A stretch of DNA of 64,000 bases, from positions 9,377,001-9,441,000 of the forward strand of contig CM076279.1 in assembly GCA_038380795.1 (NCBI GenBank), read 5' to 3'. This DNA comes from Pyrocephalus nanus. Taxonomy: Eukaryota; Chordata; Aves; Passeriformes; Tyrannidae. The notes beneath the pieces were generated by a model that was not told the origin of the DNA, did not search any database, and worked only from the letters and a program-made list of their open reading frames with translations. A program made the translations under genes and the position numbers. Positions 1 to 11,600 of the stretch are shown in pieces (position 1 is the first letter of the stretch; each line of letters begins with the position of its first letter).

Positions 1-140
1 GTTTTTTTTACCCTTTGGGGTAGAGGTTGACCTGTTTGAGTTTTTTTGGGGTTTTGTCGCTTTGGGGTTTTTTTAGCAGTTTGGAGGGCATTGACACATT
101 TGGGGATTTTTTTTTTTTTTAAGTCGTTTGGAGGGTTTTT
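1..140 (+). repeat. G/T-rich low-complexity tract
   Basis: The + strand is almost only G and T, built from drifting units such as GTTTGGAGGG and TTTGGGGTTTTTT. G greatly outnumbers C. Strong G-over-C skew next to a CpG island is typical of DNA just downstream of a promoter transcribed in the + direction, which would suit an exon 1 a little left of the window. That placement is inference. Confidence 0.6.
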
Positions 141-560
141 GACCCGTCCCGGGAGCGCAGCGGCAGCCGAGACTGGCAGGAGGCAGCTCCGCGTTCCAGA
201 TAAAACTTCCTCGCTCTCTCCCCGTGCTCCGTCCCCGTTAACTTTCTCCCAACCCTCAATCATCTCTGGATCGATGGCCCCGGGTCGCGATCGCCCGCGG
301 GGCTGCGGGAGCGCTGCGGGTGTGTCGGGGAGGAACGGGCTCGTCGGGGACGGGCTGAACCCTTTGGACGGGGAGGAAAAAAATTATAAATTCCTGGCTT
401 GCATCCTGCAAGGATGGATGTCATTCCGAGTGATTTGGCGAGCGGCAGCCCCGTGCGGGGTGTCCGTGTGCGGGTGGGCTCGGCGGAACGGGAGGCGGTG
501 GGTGCGCAGGAGAAGCGCTGTCGGACACCGAGCGCGGGGCGAGCCGCGTTCCGGTGTCTT
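141..560. promoter_or_regulatory. CpG island
   Basis: I count roughly 45 CpG dinucleotides in about 420 bases, far above the surrounding sequence, together with high GC. The island includes TCGCGATCGC and repeated CGGGG blocks. It lies at the left edge and could be the downstream end of the HS3ST3 promoter/exon 1 island or a separate intronic island. A 231-residue open frame crosses it (46-741), but its composition is arginine/glycine/serine-rich with no domain, as expected for translated CpG-island DNA. No start site, TATA box or exon boundary can be fixed here. Confidence 0.6.
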
Positions 561-3098
561 TTCATCCCTTTTCCGATTGAAGTTCCTTTATCAGGAATAT
601 TTTGAATATGTCTTTCTGCGGAGTGTTTATAGGAATGCTAAAGGAGCAGAGATGGAAACTTTGAAGCCAGATGCGAGCTGTGAAGTTGCGAGTTGTAACC
701 TCTTTGTAGTCTTGAAACTCCCACCCGGCAAGTCCGATTAGGTTTATGTCTCTTTTTTCAACGTAGCCGTCCCTCAGCAGTTAGTGAAATGAGTGCAGGA
801 TAAGATCTGGCGAGGAGGAAGTCATTTTAGAAAGCTGTTTCGTTTTAGGAAATTCTGTCAGTTTGGTGGAGGATACAGCGTGTCGTCCCACAGCGGCCCA
901 GATGAAACCTTTATAAAGCCAGTTGGGTTTAAAAAAGTATTAATCTCGCGTTTTGAAGGAGAACTTGCATATAACAGACCAGAGGACCTGTCAGAATTTA
1001 TTAGCAAAATGGTGTTGTACGTGTTGAACTCTGTTTTTAATTAGGCACCTAAATTAGACCATAAAATGGTTGATTAATCTTTTACAAGTAAGAGGTGGAA
1101 GGGGAGAAGGAGAGAATAATGCTTATGATCACGTTCATCTGTTATCCCAGATGCAGTGGGCAAAAGTCAATATTTAAAGGGTACACATTATTGTTAAATT
1201 TGGAGAACAGGTATCAAAGTTGTGTTTAACTTCTTAAAGTTTTCTCTTACCAGCTGCTGAATTTTTAGCAGAGTGGGCCCTATCCCTGCAAACACAGCAC
1301 AGTTTGTCAGTAGTATTTTTGCTGTTTTAGCTGAAATACAACAAATCTCGAGGTCTGAATGATGATGTTCCCAAGCAGCCAGTGCAAGTGATGCTGAAAG
1401 TCTTGAAATCACTCGATTGTGATTCACCCCAAGGATGGGAGCGTGTCTGGCTGTCTATGGGATGGGGACCTGGATCGATTAGGAGGGACTAAATAATACA
1501 AAGTACATGGGGGAGGATGAAAACAACAGATGAGTTGTTATATACTGTGCATTGTTTCTGACTTAATTAGAATTAGATGCAGAAGTTTGTTCCTATAAAT
1601 TTTGGCATTTAGAAATCTGTTCCTATATAGCAATAACTCCAAACTCCCACTGACTTCAGTGAATCTGGGCTTCTCAGCCCCCCCTCAAGAACATGCTTAT
1701 TTCTCCCAGCTCTAATGAGGCTTTTATTTATTATCTTAATGTCAATAAAGAGATGTGTGTGTATTATCTTGCTGATGGCCTAGTGAAATTGCATTAAAGA
1801 TGTTGTAAAAGTTCAGTGGTGCCAGTGTCACACAGTGAGCTGGGCAAGCCTCGCCTCTGTTTTTCAGATCGACTGAACTTTGGAACTGAGGGAGTTACTG
1901 TGTCCTCGGCACCCTGTGTGTTCAGTGTGAATCCAATTGCCTACCTTTGAAATTATAAAAATGCCAATTTTTGACCCCCCTCTCATTAAACCTGTATTTT
2001 AGTCAGCTGGCCAGATTTGGTCATATCAGTTAGGAGTTTTTGTTTGTTTGTTGGAGTTGTTCCCGCCATCCAAAATCTGCTTTTTCAGATTCCCAAGATG
2101 CAGAGGGCAGCACAGATTTCCTTATTTAGCTTGATGAATTCTCATTTTTTGGGAGTATTTGTAATTAATTGTCTTTGGGTTAACTACTGATCTCTGTCGC
2201 AAGTTTTCGTCTATGGAAAATAACTTTTGAAGGCGGGAACTCAAACTTTCTCCTTGCTTCATTTTCTGTCAAGTGAAATGAGATCTGTTGGTTTGTTTCC
2301 TTTGTGTGGAAGGCAAAAGAGCATCAAGTGGTGCTGACCACCATTCCTGAAAAGCAGAGGGGAAAGAGGGGAAAAATTACATTTTTTTTTTTGATAGTGA
2401 GATAACTAAAATTTAGTGGAAATAACTTCTGTCCACGTCTTGCGGGGTTTGCACCCAGTCATGTTTTAACTGCCTCCAGTGAAAATATGTACCATGACAG
2501 AGGAGAAATGGGATCTAGCCACTATTGCAAATAAATTTTAAGTAGTGCCTGGAATTTTTGGGTAGTAGAGAAGTTCCCTCTTTGGAGCAGTGAGGAATTC
2601 TGAGCTGTGTGTCCGACTGCCCGGCCGAGCAGCCCGTGGGGACGGCGTTGTTCTCCTTTGGGTTTACTGTAGGGCTTGGTGGGGGAAGAAAAGATGTTTC
2701 TTGCAAGCCTAGAAAAACAATTGTTGAATTTCTTTTATGATTTTCTTTAATTGATTCAGCAGCGATGCACTTTGAAATGTCCTTGGGACTTGAAAGTCTG
2801 TTGTCCTGTAATTAACATAAGAAAAAGAGATCGTGTCACTAGTGTTACATGTTTGGGTTTTTGTCTTTTTTTTATTATTATTTTCAGCCCAGTGGGCTGC
2901 AATACCCAGTCCCTCCTGCCTCGGGCTGGGTGTTCCCAGCCCTGGTCACCATCATTGATTTATATTTCTGTAGCTCTCTGCTGGAACCCCTGTGCCGTGG
3001 CTGTGCCGGCTGTAACCACGACACCACGGCTAGACCGAGCTCCTCTGTCTCTAGCAGTGCAGCAAGGAGACCTCTTTTCCTTTTTCCTTTTTTTTCCT

Positions 3099-3134
<36 letters not shown>

Positions 3135-4260
3135 ATAGAAAATTCTTAAAGTGCTTTGTCTTCCTGCTATTGCTAAGTTGCCTCAGTTGCCTCTCCTTAC
3201 TGAGACTGTGTGTGGTTTGGGTCAGCAGCATCAGGCCCCGCGGGCTGGTGGTGTGTGAATAAACTGCTTCAAACGTGCCTTTCTCAGACTTCCAGATCAC
3301 CTAAATGAGACTGGGAACCTTAACAGGCAAAGAGCTGCTTCACAGCATCTCCTGAATCAGGAGAAACTTCCTCATTTATATTATTTTTCCCCAAGAGCCT
3401 CCCTTTTTTCCCCAAGGAGAGCGTGGGGGTGCGAGCTGCTGCTCACAACGGGCCAGGCTGGAAGCAAGGGAAGAGTCAGGAGATGATGGTTAAAACTGGG
3501 GGTGAAAGCCTTGCTACACTAAATCTTGAGCAAGGCAGGGGTTGGCCCTTGTGTTTGGTCATTCTCTATGAGCTCAACTTTGGGGAGGGTTTAATCCCTG
3601 CTGCTTAATTGCCACTGCCACTTCGCTTCCTGGCGGGACATGGGCCCGGAGCGCGGGCACAGCCGGGTGCTTGCAAAACTCAACGTGTTGGTTTCCGCTG
3701 AGCGTCACAAGCTTAGCTGGCCCCAGGAAGTTTGGGAACAGCCCTGTTTCTCCCAACTGGACTTTGGGTGCAAATGACAGCATCTGAGCAAAGACCAGTT
3801 CCTCCAGCATGTTCCCGTGAGCTGCGCTGGGCTGGAACGAGCATGTCCTAAAGGCCAATCGCGTTCTCCGGGACGGTTTTGCCAAGAAACTTTGCCCTTG
3901 AGATTTTGTTTTCTTGATGTGAAAAACAAAAAAAAAAAATAAAAATCAACTCTTGGCCTTGCACTGTGTTGGGCATAAGCAAGTGGGGACTTTTAGTGGT
4001 CCCCTCCAAACCTACCCGGGGCTCAGTGCCCCCTTGGCCATGGCAGCGGCTCCCCACAACGCGTCTCAACTGCCAGGCGACGTCGGGAAGAAAATGGCCC
4101 CAAAAAAGAAGGGCTGGGCTGCTATAATCAGTCAGCAAGGCCCTTGTGTTTGCATGGGATCATTCCTTTAGATCTGAGGAGGGTTGAGTTGTTCAAACAG
4201 ATGGCAAAGATTATTCGTGTTGCTGGGGTCTCAGTGCACTGCTCTGTTTCAAGCATGTTG
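561..4260. other. Intronic stretch without a gene
   Basis: No exon or RNA gene is recognised. The stretch is AT-rich and mostly non-repetitive, with several short T runs and the long T run listed separately. Short frames here are low-complexity or compositionally random. Confidence 0.5.
3101..3129. repeat. T29 homopolymer in pyrimidine tract
   Basis: An uninterrupted run of about 29 T follows a pyrimidine-only lead-in (CTTTTCCTTTTTCC type) from about 3071. It could be the complement of an old retrotransposed poly-A tail, or simple expansion. No retrosequence is recognisable on either side. Confidence 0.9.
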
Positions 4261-4470
4261 CCCGATATGACGCACGTGACAAGTTCTTCCCAGCACGACG
4301 CTGGGGCGGGGGGGGACGACATTGTCTGCCCTGCTCGGGTTTCACGGCCTCACCTGTCGAGCTGCTGAACTTTTCAAAGTTGCCCAAGCGTTGGGGGTGC
4401 CGGATGCGGGTGGTGGATCTGCCTGGCTAATCGTGTTAGCCCGGCCCTGCCGGGGAGCGCTGTGCTCCTT
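4261..4470. promoter_or_regulatory. CpG-rich cluster with E-box
   Basis: About 20 CpGs occur in 210 bases. A CACGTG E-box followed by AC lies at 4273-4278, and there is a G8 block near 4310. No TATA box or open frame of note is present. It may be a small regulatory island, or CpG-rich by chance on a GC-rich chromosome. Confidence 0.35.
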
Positions 4471-6949
4471 GGCATGAAAACCATGGGAATGAAAACCCAC
4501 GGGCTCAGCTCTGGGTTTGGGGATTTATGATTTTTTTTTTTTTTTTTTCCTTTTCAAGTGGGCCATGGCAGATGTCTGTAACACACACCAAGCTTTGGAT
4601 ATCTCAAGGCGCTTCTAGTCAAGGCTTTGTTTTCAAAAGCATCCGGTGTGGTGGCTGTAAAAACCCTACCCAAAGCACCATTCTTTGGAGCTGTATCCCC
4701 AAGCTGGCTGATGATGGGATTGTCCTACCTTCAGGCCTCTCTCACCGAGCTGCTCTGTTCACTTGAGCCTGGGTTTGGGGCTATTAATCCATCCTAAATA
4801 GGAAGAAGTGTAATTTAGTGATCGTTCAGCGTGAGATTCGTGTCTCCTGGTGGTGTGACTGTGGGTGATCAATAGGTTCAGGGGATAATGAATGGGCCAG
4901 GGCTGTGTGGGATGGGTAACATTTGGGCTCAAAGAACAACAAATAGCAGGGCACGTTGTTTCAGGGCTGTAATTAGGGGGTCAGGGGCTATCGGCTGCTA
5001 CCTGTTGTCACCCTGTGGTGTGTGAGGAGGGGCTGGAGCAGAGGCTTCTCCCTTGGTTTGTGTGAGGTGACTAAGAGCTGTGCTGGGTCCTGACTTGCTG
5101 CTGATGACTGTACCGGGGCTTGCCCACACCGTGGCAATTCCAGGGCTTTCAGGAGCTCCCTGTGTGCTTAATTAGCTCAGAGAAACAAGGTGTGCTTTTT
5201 AAAGGCGCTCAGCCCCGCGGCAGCCAGAGGGCAAGAGAGTAAATGGACCTTATCCCGGCTTTCTTAATGGAAACAAGGGGTCCTGTGATGAAACACATTG
5301 ATTATCAGCAGGCTCAGAGGGAAGGAGGGTGGTTAATTTGGGACAGGGGTTTGCTGGTGGTATAACTTTGCCATCAGGAAGTTGCTCCTGGTCTGGAGAT
5401 GGCTGCAAGGTGCCCAGAGACAAGTCAGGAAGGGCATCACATCATGTTGGGGGTCAGACAAGAGGAAGAAGTGGAATTCCCTCTGTCTTGAGCATCTCTC
5501 CAGCTGGGGATAGCAAAGACTTCTCAGCTGTGATGTGCAGGGGACCTTAGTTCATTCATAAACGTGGTAGGAAGGAGAGAACCCCTCCTGGTGCCACGCT
5601 CTGAAGACTGAGGAGGAAAATGAACTCAGTGCTGGTGATTTAACACGTGGTGCTCTAGTACTGGGAGGTGAGGAGGAGCTTGTAGGAGCTGTGACCCTCC
5701 TTGCTTGGCTGCCCAACCTTTCCTCCTGGCTCTGTGGCCACAGGAGTCACCCAGAGAGGATCAGAAACTTGTGAGTTTGGGGATTTAGATGACGTTGGTG
5801 AGAAAGTTAGAGGAAAATAGGTGTACAAGTACTGCTGGCAGAAGACCTCACATTTATTTCCAGTAAATTAGTAATTCCATTTTTTAAATTTTTTTTTTCT
5901 CTCAAAATATGGGAGCATGGCAGTGCCCTGCCACGTGGTGGCTGGGAGAACTTTATTTAGAGAAAAATAATGCCAGGTTCTGCTAAATGCTTTACATCTG
6001 TGTTAACCTCCTCGGGAACGCCCTGGAACTACCCTGCTTCAACAGCACTGCAGTTTTCTCCACTCCCTACAGAAAAGGGAGGGAGGGAGGACATCTCTAC
6101 AGAGGGATGCTGTGACTTAGCACTGGCACCAAGGGACTCATGGCTCTATTCAGCAGCAGGTCTGACCCAGAATTTAATTTGCAGCCAGTCTAGGATGCAG
6201 GGCCACGTGTGGCTGATCCTGCCCTCAACGTGGCTTGTACAGAGTCACCTACAGAGCCTGGCTTTGCTAAACTCTGCTGGGGGCAGGGGGATGGTCCTCC
6301 CTTGTCCTGACCTTCTTGTAAGTCTTGTGCTGCTAAAATTCCTTAGGCCAGAGCTGTCATCTGGCCAGTCCTCTCTGCTAGTGCTGCTGGGGATTTCTGT
6401 GAATCCACCCAAGTGGCTGGTTTGGAATGAAAGTGAGCAGTTGTAACCTCTCCCTGGAGCTGGCACAGCCTTTCCCCTCCGGTGTGTGTTCCTGGCAGTG
6501 CAGCAGGCAGCTCTTCCAGAACAGAGTGGGAATTGTGCAAGGGCTTTCATTTTATATGCTGATGTATAACATTATAGGTGGATGTATATGTTTTATAGAT
6601 CCTTCCTGAAGGTGAACTCAAGGCCAAATCCTGCACTGCCTCAAGCGTGCTCTGAGAGTACTGAATATGGCTGCAGTAAAACCACCAAATCCCTTTTAAA
6701 AAAATACACTTTTCACACAGGAAGTTTTCTCTGATGAAAAGATGAGCCTCTAGCAGTGTGCAATGGCAGAAAATGAACCAGGTCCCCAAAAGTGGCCATG
6801 TTTAATGCAGTTCAAAACCCTGCCAGGGGAAGGACTACAGGATCAGGCCCTCGGTGTGTATCCGTGTGACTGTGAGTGCAGAAAGTGTCCCCACAGAAGC
6901 CAAAATCCATTACAATGATTAACTTCAACAAAGCAGCTTGACAAGCTAT
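4471..6949. other. Intronic stretch without a gene
   Basis: No gene, interspersed repeat or island is recognised. Only short homopolymers occur, such as T16 near 4531-4548 and T8 near 5891. Confidence 0.5.
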
Positions 6950-7330
6950 ATATTAAAGCCCTGAGCTCACAGCGTCTCTGAGCAGAGAACACGCGCTTGC
7001 CTTTAAAACGTGGAAGTCTGTGAAGCGCAGGTGAGAGAAAGAAATCTTTAGAAATCTGTTGATTTGGTAAAAGACCAATTAAACGTGAGAAAAGCTTTGC
7101 TCCGGGGTTAAATTGCATTTATATTTTTGATTCGGAGCAGGCTGAGCTCGGCGGGGCTCGGAGATCCTCCCGTCACTAGGGGGAGGACGAAACCCCGGCG
7201 TTTTACTCGCAGAGCGCTTTGCTGCTTCACTGAGCTATTAAATATTTGTTTAACAGCTGGCAAGGCCTGCAGCTTTGGCATGCCTTCGGTTTGTTTTTCT
7301 AAAGGTGTATTAGACTTGGAGGGAAAGCGG
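6950..7330. promoter_or_regulatory. Candidate conserved noncoding element
   Basis: A non-repetitive block joins AT-rich homeobox-like sites (CCAATTAAAC, GCTATTAAATATTTGTTTAAC) to a CpG-bearing core at about 7135-7215. Retained CpGs in otherwise CpG-poor DNA and dense TAAT/ATTA-type sites are common in vertebrate enhancers. There is no alignment behind this call, so conservation is unproven. Confidence 0.3.
7171..7187 (+). promoter_or_regulatory. CTCF-like motif
   Basis: CGTCACTAGGGGGAGGA resembles the CTCF core CCACTAGGGGGCG. The CACTAGGGGG part is intact, with differences at the first C and after the G run. It lies in the CpG-bearing core of the candidate element at 6950-7330. Binding is not established. 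Confidence 0.3.
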
Positions 7331-7836
7331 GAGGTGTTGGAGTAAACGGGAGGTGTGTCCCAGCCCTCGGTCCCGGAGTGGCTGTGCGCGGTCCTCGGCT
7401 GGTTTGGACGTGGGGCTGGGAATGCTGTTGCTGAGCCTGGATTGCAGATGGACACCGCGGCTCTGCGTGTTGCAGAGAACGTGATGCCCGACACAGAGGT
7501 GCTGAGCCTCTGCTCTGACCCCCTGTGCACACCTCTGGGTACACGTTCAGTGAATTGTGCCGGCTCAGAGCTGCTCCCCCGAGTGCAGGGGCTTCTGCAA
7601 GAGAGTTGGGATGGGGGCAGCTCACCGGGGTCTCACCCGGGACCAGCGGGGCAGTGGTGGGTATCTGTGATCGCCCCCGGGCACCTGCCCCGGCTTCACC
7701 ATGGCTGGACCGACCCAAGCGAGCAGCAAAGGGCAGCCCGAGCGCTGCCCCTTCTCCAGGACACGCTTAGCAAAGCCCAGCCCTTTCCTTTTCCCCACTG
7801 AACTTGCTGCAACTTAACTCAAATCTTGTAACTTCT

Positions 7837-7866
7837 TTATTATTATCATTATTATTATTATTTTTT
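7837..7866. repeat. (TTA)n microsatellite ending in T run
   Basis: About seven TTA/ATT units, one interrupted by C, run into T6. It is a simple sequence repeat in the intron with no gene context. Confidence 0.9.
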
Positions 7867-7960
7867 CTTTTAATTTCCCACTCGAGCTGCTCTGGTAGCT
7901 GATGAGCCTTGGGCTGTCTGCATGGCATTTGCAAAAAAGCAGAGGGAAATAACTAATGGA

Positions 7961-7972
7961 GGGGGGGGGGGG
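7961..7972. repeat. G12 homopolymer
   Basis: Twelve consecutive G on the + strand lie 70 bases before the CpG island at 8041. Such tracts can form quadruplex or triplex structures and are prone to assembly error. Confidence 0.9.
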
Positions 7973-8040
7973 AGTGTTGTCGAGCAGGGAAGGAAGATAT
8001 CAAGCCTTGCCAGAGCAGAAGTGGAATAGCCGGTTAGGGT

Positions 8041-8421
8041 TTCAACGTGGGTTTGCTGCAAGCCGAGAGGGGCCGGGAGCTGCTGTCTGCTCCGAGGGCT
8101 GGTAATTACAGGCTGGCGCTGCCCGGACAGCCGGACGAGCGGGAGGAGCCGCGGGTGTCTGGGCACACACCGGCGCCTTGGCCGCCTGCCCCGCCGGCAC
8201 CGCCACCGCTGCGCCCCCAGAGATGCTCCCGAGGTCGCCCTGCTAAATGCAGTGTAATAATTAATTAAGCTATATATAAACACCACGCTCACGTGGTCCT
8301 GAAAGCAGATTAAGAGCGCCGGAGTTTTCCTCTTCTCCTCCTTCCTCGCCGCGAGTCTTCCTCTTGCCGGGCTCCTCCGCGGGGGAGCCCTGCAGTTGTC
8401 GCGGGCTTGGCTGTCCCAGCA
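8041..8421. promoter_or_regulatory. Intronic CpG island, candidate internal promoter
   Basis: About 30 CpGs occur in 380 bases, with GC-rich shoulders (8100-8240 and 8310-8420) around a short AT-rich centre. The centre has TAATTAATTAA at about 8257-8267, TATATATAAA at 8271-8280, and CACGTG at 8290-8295. An island with a TATA-like box and E-box inside an intron could be an alternative promoter or the start of a noncoding transcript. The spacing would suit a + strand start near 8300-8310. It could equally be a CpG-rich enhancer. No coding exon with a splice donor is evident just downstream. Confidence 0.45.
8271..8280 (+). promoter_or_regulatory. TATA-like box
   Basis: TATATATAAA sits in the AT-rich centre of the CpG island at 8041-8421. 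The motif is nearly symmetrical, so it could serve either strand. It is weak evidence on its own, made more plausible by the island. Confidence 0.3.
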
Positions 8422-8630
8422 GGGCTCACCAGTTGGGTTAAGCAGCTGCACAGCCGGGGCTGAGCCCAGAAATGATGGGGGCAGAGCCATGCCTGCTCGA
8501 TGGAAACCCCTCACTCAGTTCGCCCTTTAAACCCTCTCCTCTTGCTGGGGCGGGAGGAAGAGAACGTGGCAAGTCTCTGCCTTCCCAGTTCGGATCATTC
8601 TGTCACTTCTCTCTGTCCTGGTACCTGATG

Positions 8631-8674
8631 CTGGGAATAATCCAGTACTGGGAATAATCCAGTGCTGGGAATAG
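8631..8674. repeat. 17-bp tandem repeat, about 2.6 copies
   Basis: The unit CTGGGAATAATCCAGTA occurs at 8631-8647, nearly identically at 8648-8664 (last base G), and as a third partial copy to 8674. Each unit contains GGAATAATCC-type symmetry, so it carries short dyads. Confidence 0.85.
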
Positions 8675-11600
8675 CTGCTGGGATTTGCCGTCAGCACCAG
8701 GCGTTCCGAAGTTCCTGTTGCTTTCACGCTCAGTACAGCAAGAGCTGAGCTGCCCGGTTTGTTCCCCACCGCGGAGGTGGAGGAACTTCAGTTTGAAACA
8801 TCCTCAAAAGCACATTTGTGGGGGGTTTGCAGCATGGAGGTGGAAGAATAAGCTGGGCTGGGTTTCCTGGAAGAGCTACAGCAACTTAGAGTTTGTAATG
8901 AAGCTTGAAACTAAACCCAAACCATTGATTACCTTGCGACTCCCAGGGAACTGAGATTTGTACAGGATCAAAAATGATGCTTTTTTTTTAATTGTCTCTT
9001 GCATCCATCTGAAACTGGTCAAAACTCGCTCCAAACCCCATAAGTAAACATTTGGGGATAACATTTATTTAAATGCTGGGTTAATTTCAATGTAGCTGGA
9101 GAAAGAGCTCGGGGGAAGTTAAAAATCACATTTCTTAATCAAGCATAGGTGATAATGTGTGTATGAGAAGAGCAGAGCAGCTTCCAGCACTTCCAGATCA
9201 GCCCAAGTTTTGCAGCAGGGGCACATGCATGCCGTGAACCCATCAGCAAAGTCTGATCCTTGGTTTTGCATGGGGAAAATCCTTGGAAAACAGAGCAAGT
9301 CCCACATCTGTCTCTGGGAGCTGTGGGGGAGTGAGCATTGGCACTGCCCATGATTGCTCTGGGGCCACTCCTGCTGCTTCCCAGACCTTCTCCTTGTGCA
9401 CATCCAGTTGACTGAGGGCCACCACGAGGGATGGGGACTGGTGGGAGGAGTGATGGGCTCCGTGGGAGATGCTGTGTTTGGGTAGTGCAGGTTGTCCATC
9501 TCCAGCTCCCCTGGCTCTCCAAGGCAGAGCTGGCTGGTCTCACTCTCCAAAGCCCAGGCTGGATCTATGTCCAGGGGATGGAGGCAGAGAGAAAAGACTT
9601 TGTGAGGGCTCACAATGGGGTCCCCGTGGGTTCAGCCTGGGTCGGAGGGGGCTGGGCTGTCTCTTTGGGAACCCAGGGGTGTAGAGATCAAAGGTGGGGG
9701 TGAGTCAATTACAATCCACATTTGGTTCATTCCATATGTTTGGCTATTTGAAAGGCTTCAATGGTCACCCATTTTATATCTCCTATGCCCATTGATTTGT
9801 TAATCTGACACTTGGTTCCATCTGAATAACAATAGCTGTCATTCAGAGCCCTCAGTGTTCAGGGAAAAGTCATTTCACTTGGGTTGTGCTCCAAGGCCTT
9901 GGCAGACCAGCCCACTGTGCCCTTTATGTAGAAGGGCTTGGAGGACTGGGGGATAATTCAGCCCCATGGCAGGCTCTGGAAGGAAATCAGCTCTTGGTGG
10001 AAGCAGGGTGGGATGCTGAAGGTTGCTGATGGGTTTTGGCACGTGTAGCTCTGCTCCATAAGGTGCTTCCTGGTTGTCACCAGTGGACCTGCAGCGTGTG
10101 GGGTGTGAGGAGGTGGGCAGGGTTACACCTCAGGAGTGGGAAGCAGGCAAGGAGAGCCCTCAAATGCTGGCTGAGTGCTCTGGACTAGATCAGATCATTG
10201 GTATGGCCAAGCGAAGTCTCTAATTATGTGAATACCTTTTTAATGAGCAGCAGTGCTTTGCATCTGTTGTACTTGCAGCAGAGCATCTCCACCAGCTGAG
10301 CCTGCTCTTTAAAGAGCTCTTGACTGTGTTTCGTGGACTGTTGATGACCACGTCATGATCCCACGTAATGACTGGGGCGGGAAGGGAGACAGCAGACAGA
10401 CCTGCTCCTTCTTGTTTCCCTAATTGGCACCTGTCTCCCTCCTTTGCTGGGAATTTCTCTCCTTCCCAAGGCTGGTTTGGTTCCTCCTGCTCTACCCCAA
10501 GTCCTGCAGCATCACTGGGGACCCATCTTGAGATGTGGTGACACCACAAACCTGCAGCTTGGTTGCCTCAATGGGCATGATGTTTTTTTTAATCCTGGAA
10601 CTTAATTTTGTGTCTTTGATGTTCAATGTGAGGTGTAAAAAGGAGGGGAGGGAGTCAGGAGGTTCATCCTGGCCTGACTGGAGATGCTGGGGGAAAAAAT
10701 CCCAATCTGGACAAATGCCTCCCTGCTCTGTTTACCATGGGGAGATCCTAATTTCCAGTGCCACTCCTTTATGAGTGTAAATCACAAATCCATTAAGAAA
10801 TGAGTTGAGGTGACAATCCCATTTGTGTTCAAATGCATTTAGGGATCAGCACTGAGAGGATCACTGGTGTATTAATTTGCCAGGCCTTTTGTTCCAGGGG
10901 GTGGCAAATATAGCTCATCCCAAGGGGGGGTCACACTGACCGAGACAGTGTCCAGATTACTGGTGGTTCAGGTTAGGGGTTGGTGCCACCCCTCCCCTTC
11001 TGGGAAGGAAGTGGGAGATTTTAAGGAGTTAATTGGGTGGCTCGGCTGGGAATAAAATCCTAAACCAATTTTAAAGTCTTGACCCACTTGATGGGGTGCT
11101 GGGGGTAACGAGCAGCTGGTGAGTACAGGACATGCCTGGTTCCTTGGGCACCTTCCCATGTGGCTGGTCCTGGGTTTGTTCCTCACTGACCACCAGGAAG
11201 GTGACCCATCCTCTGACAGTGAGAGGGGGCATCCCCTTCCCTTCACAGCAGCTGAGGAGGAGCCCCAGTGCTGCATGGCCTCGTGGCTGGTTTGGGTGTT
11301 GCTGAAGAGGGAGCTGGAGTTGTGCAGCTGAGGTCTGGCAGTGCTTGGCCTGTGTTAGGAACACGGATGCATGATCAGAAAGGGCAGAAAAAATTATAAC
11401 TTTCTTTTTCCGTGGTGCAAAGGGAAAGCTGGAGACTTTCTGAGCTGATGTCTCAAAAGTTTCTGCTGTTCAGGAGGTGCTGGATGCCCAGAGGATCCCG
11501 TTAGGTGCAGAGTGTGGATTCATGGAGATCCTACACAGCTTTTTTTGAGGACCTGTAGATGTAAATGTGTCTCAAGGTTTGTGTCAAGTCTGCCCTGGCC

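Noticed and set aside
46..741. 231-codon frame across the left CpG island, considered as HS3ST3 exon 1
   Set aside because: The translation lacks a membrane anchor followed by the PAPS loop and EPHFFD segment of the family, and no matching splice donor with phase 2 was found.
7870..8514. 214-codon minus-strand frame over the CpG island
   Set aside because: Its arginine/proline/serine-rich composition is typical of translated CpG-island DNA, with no family features.
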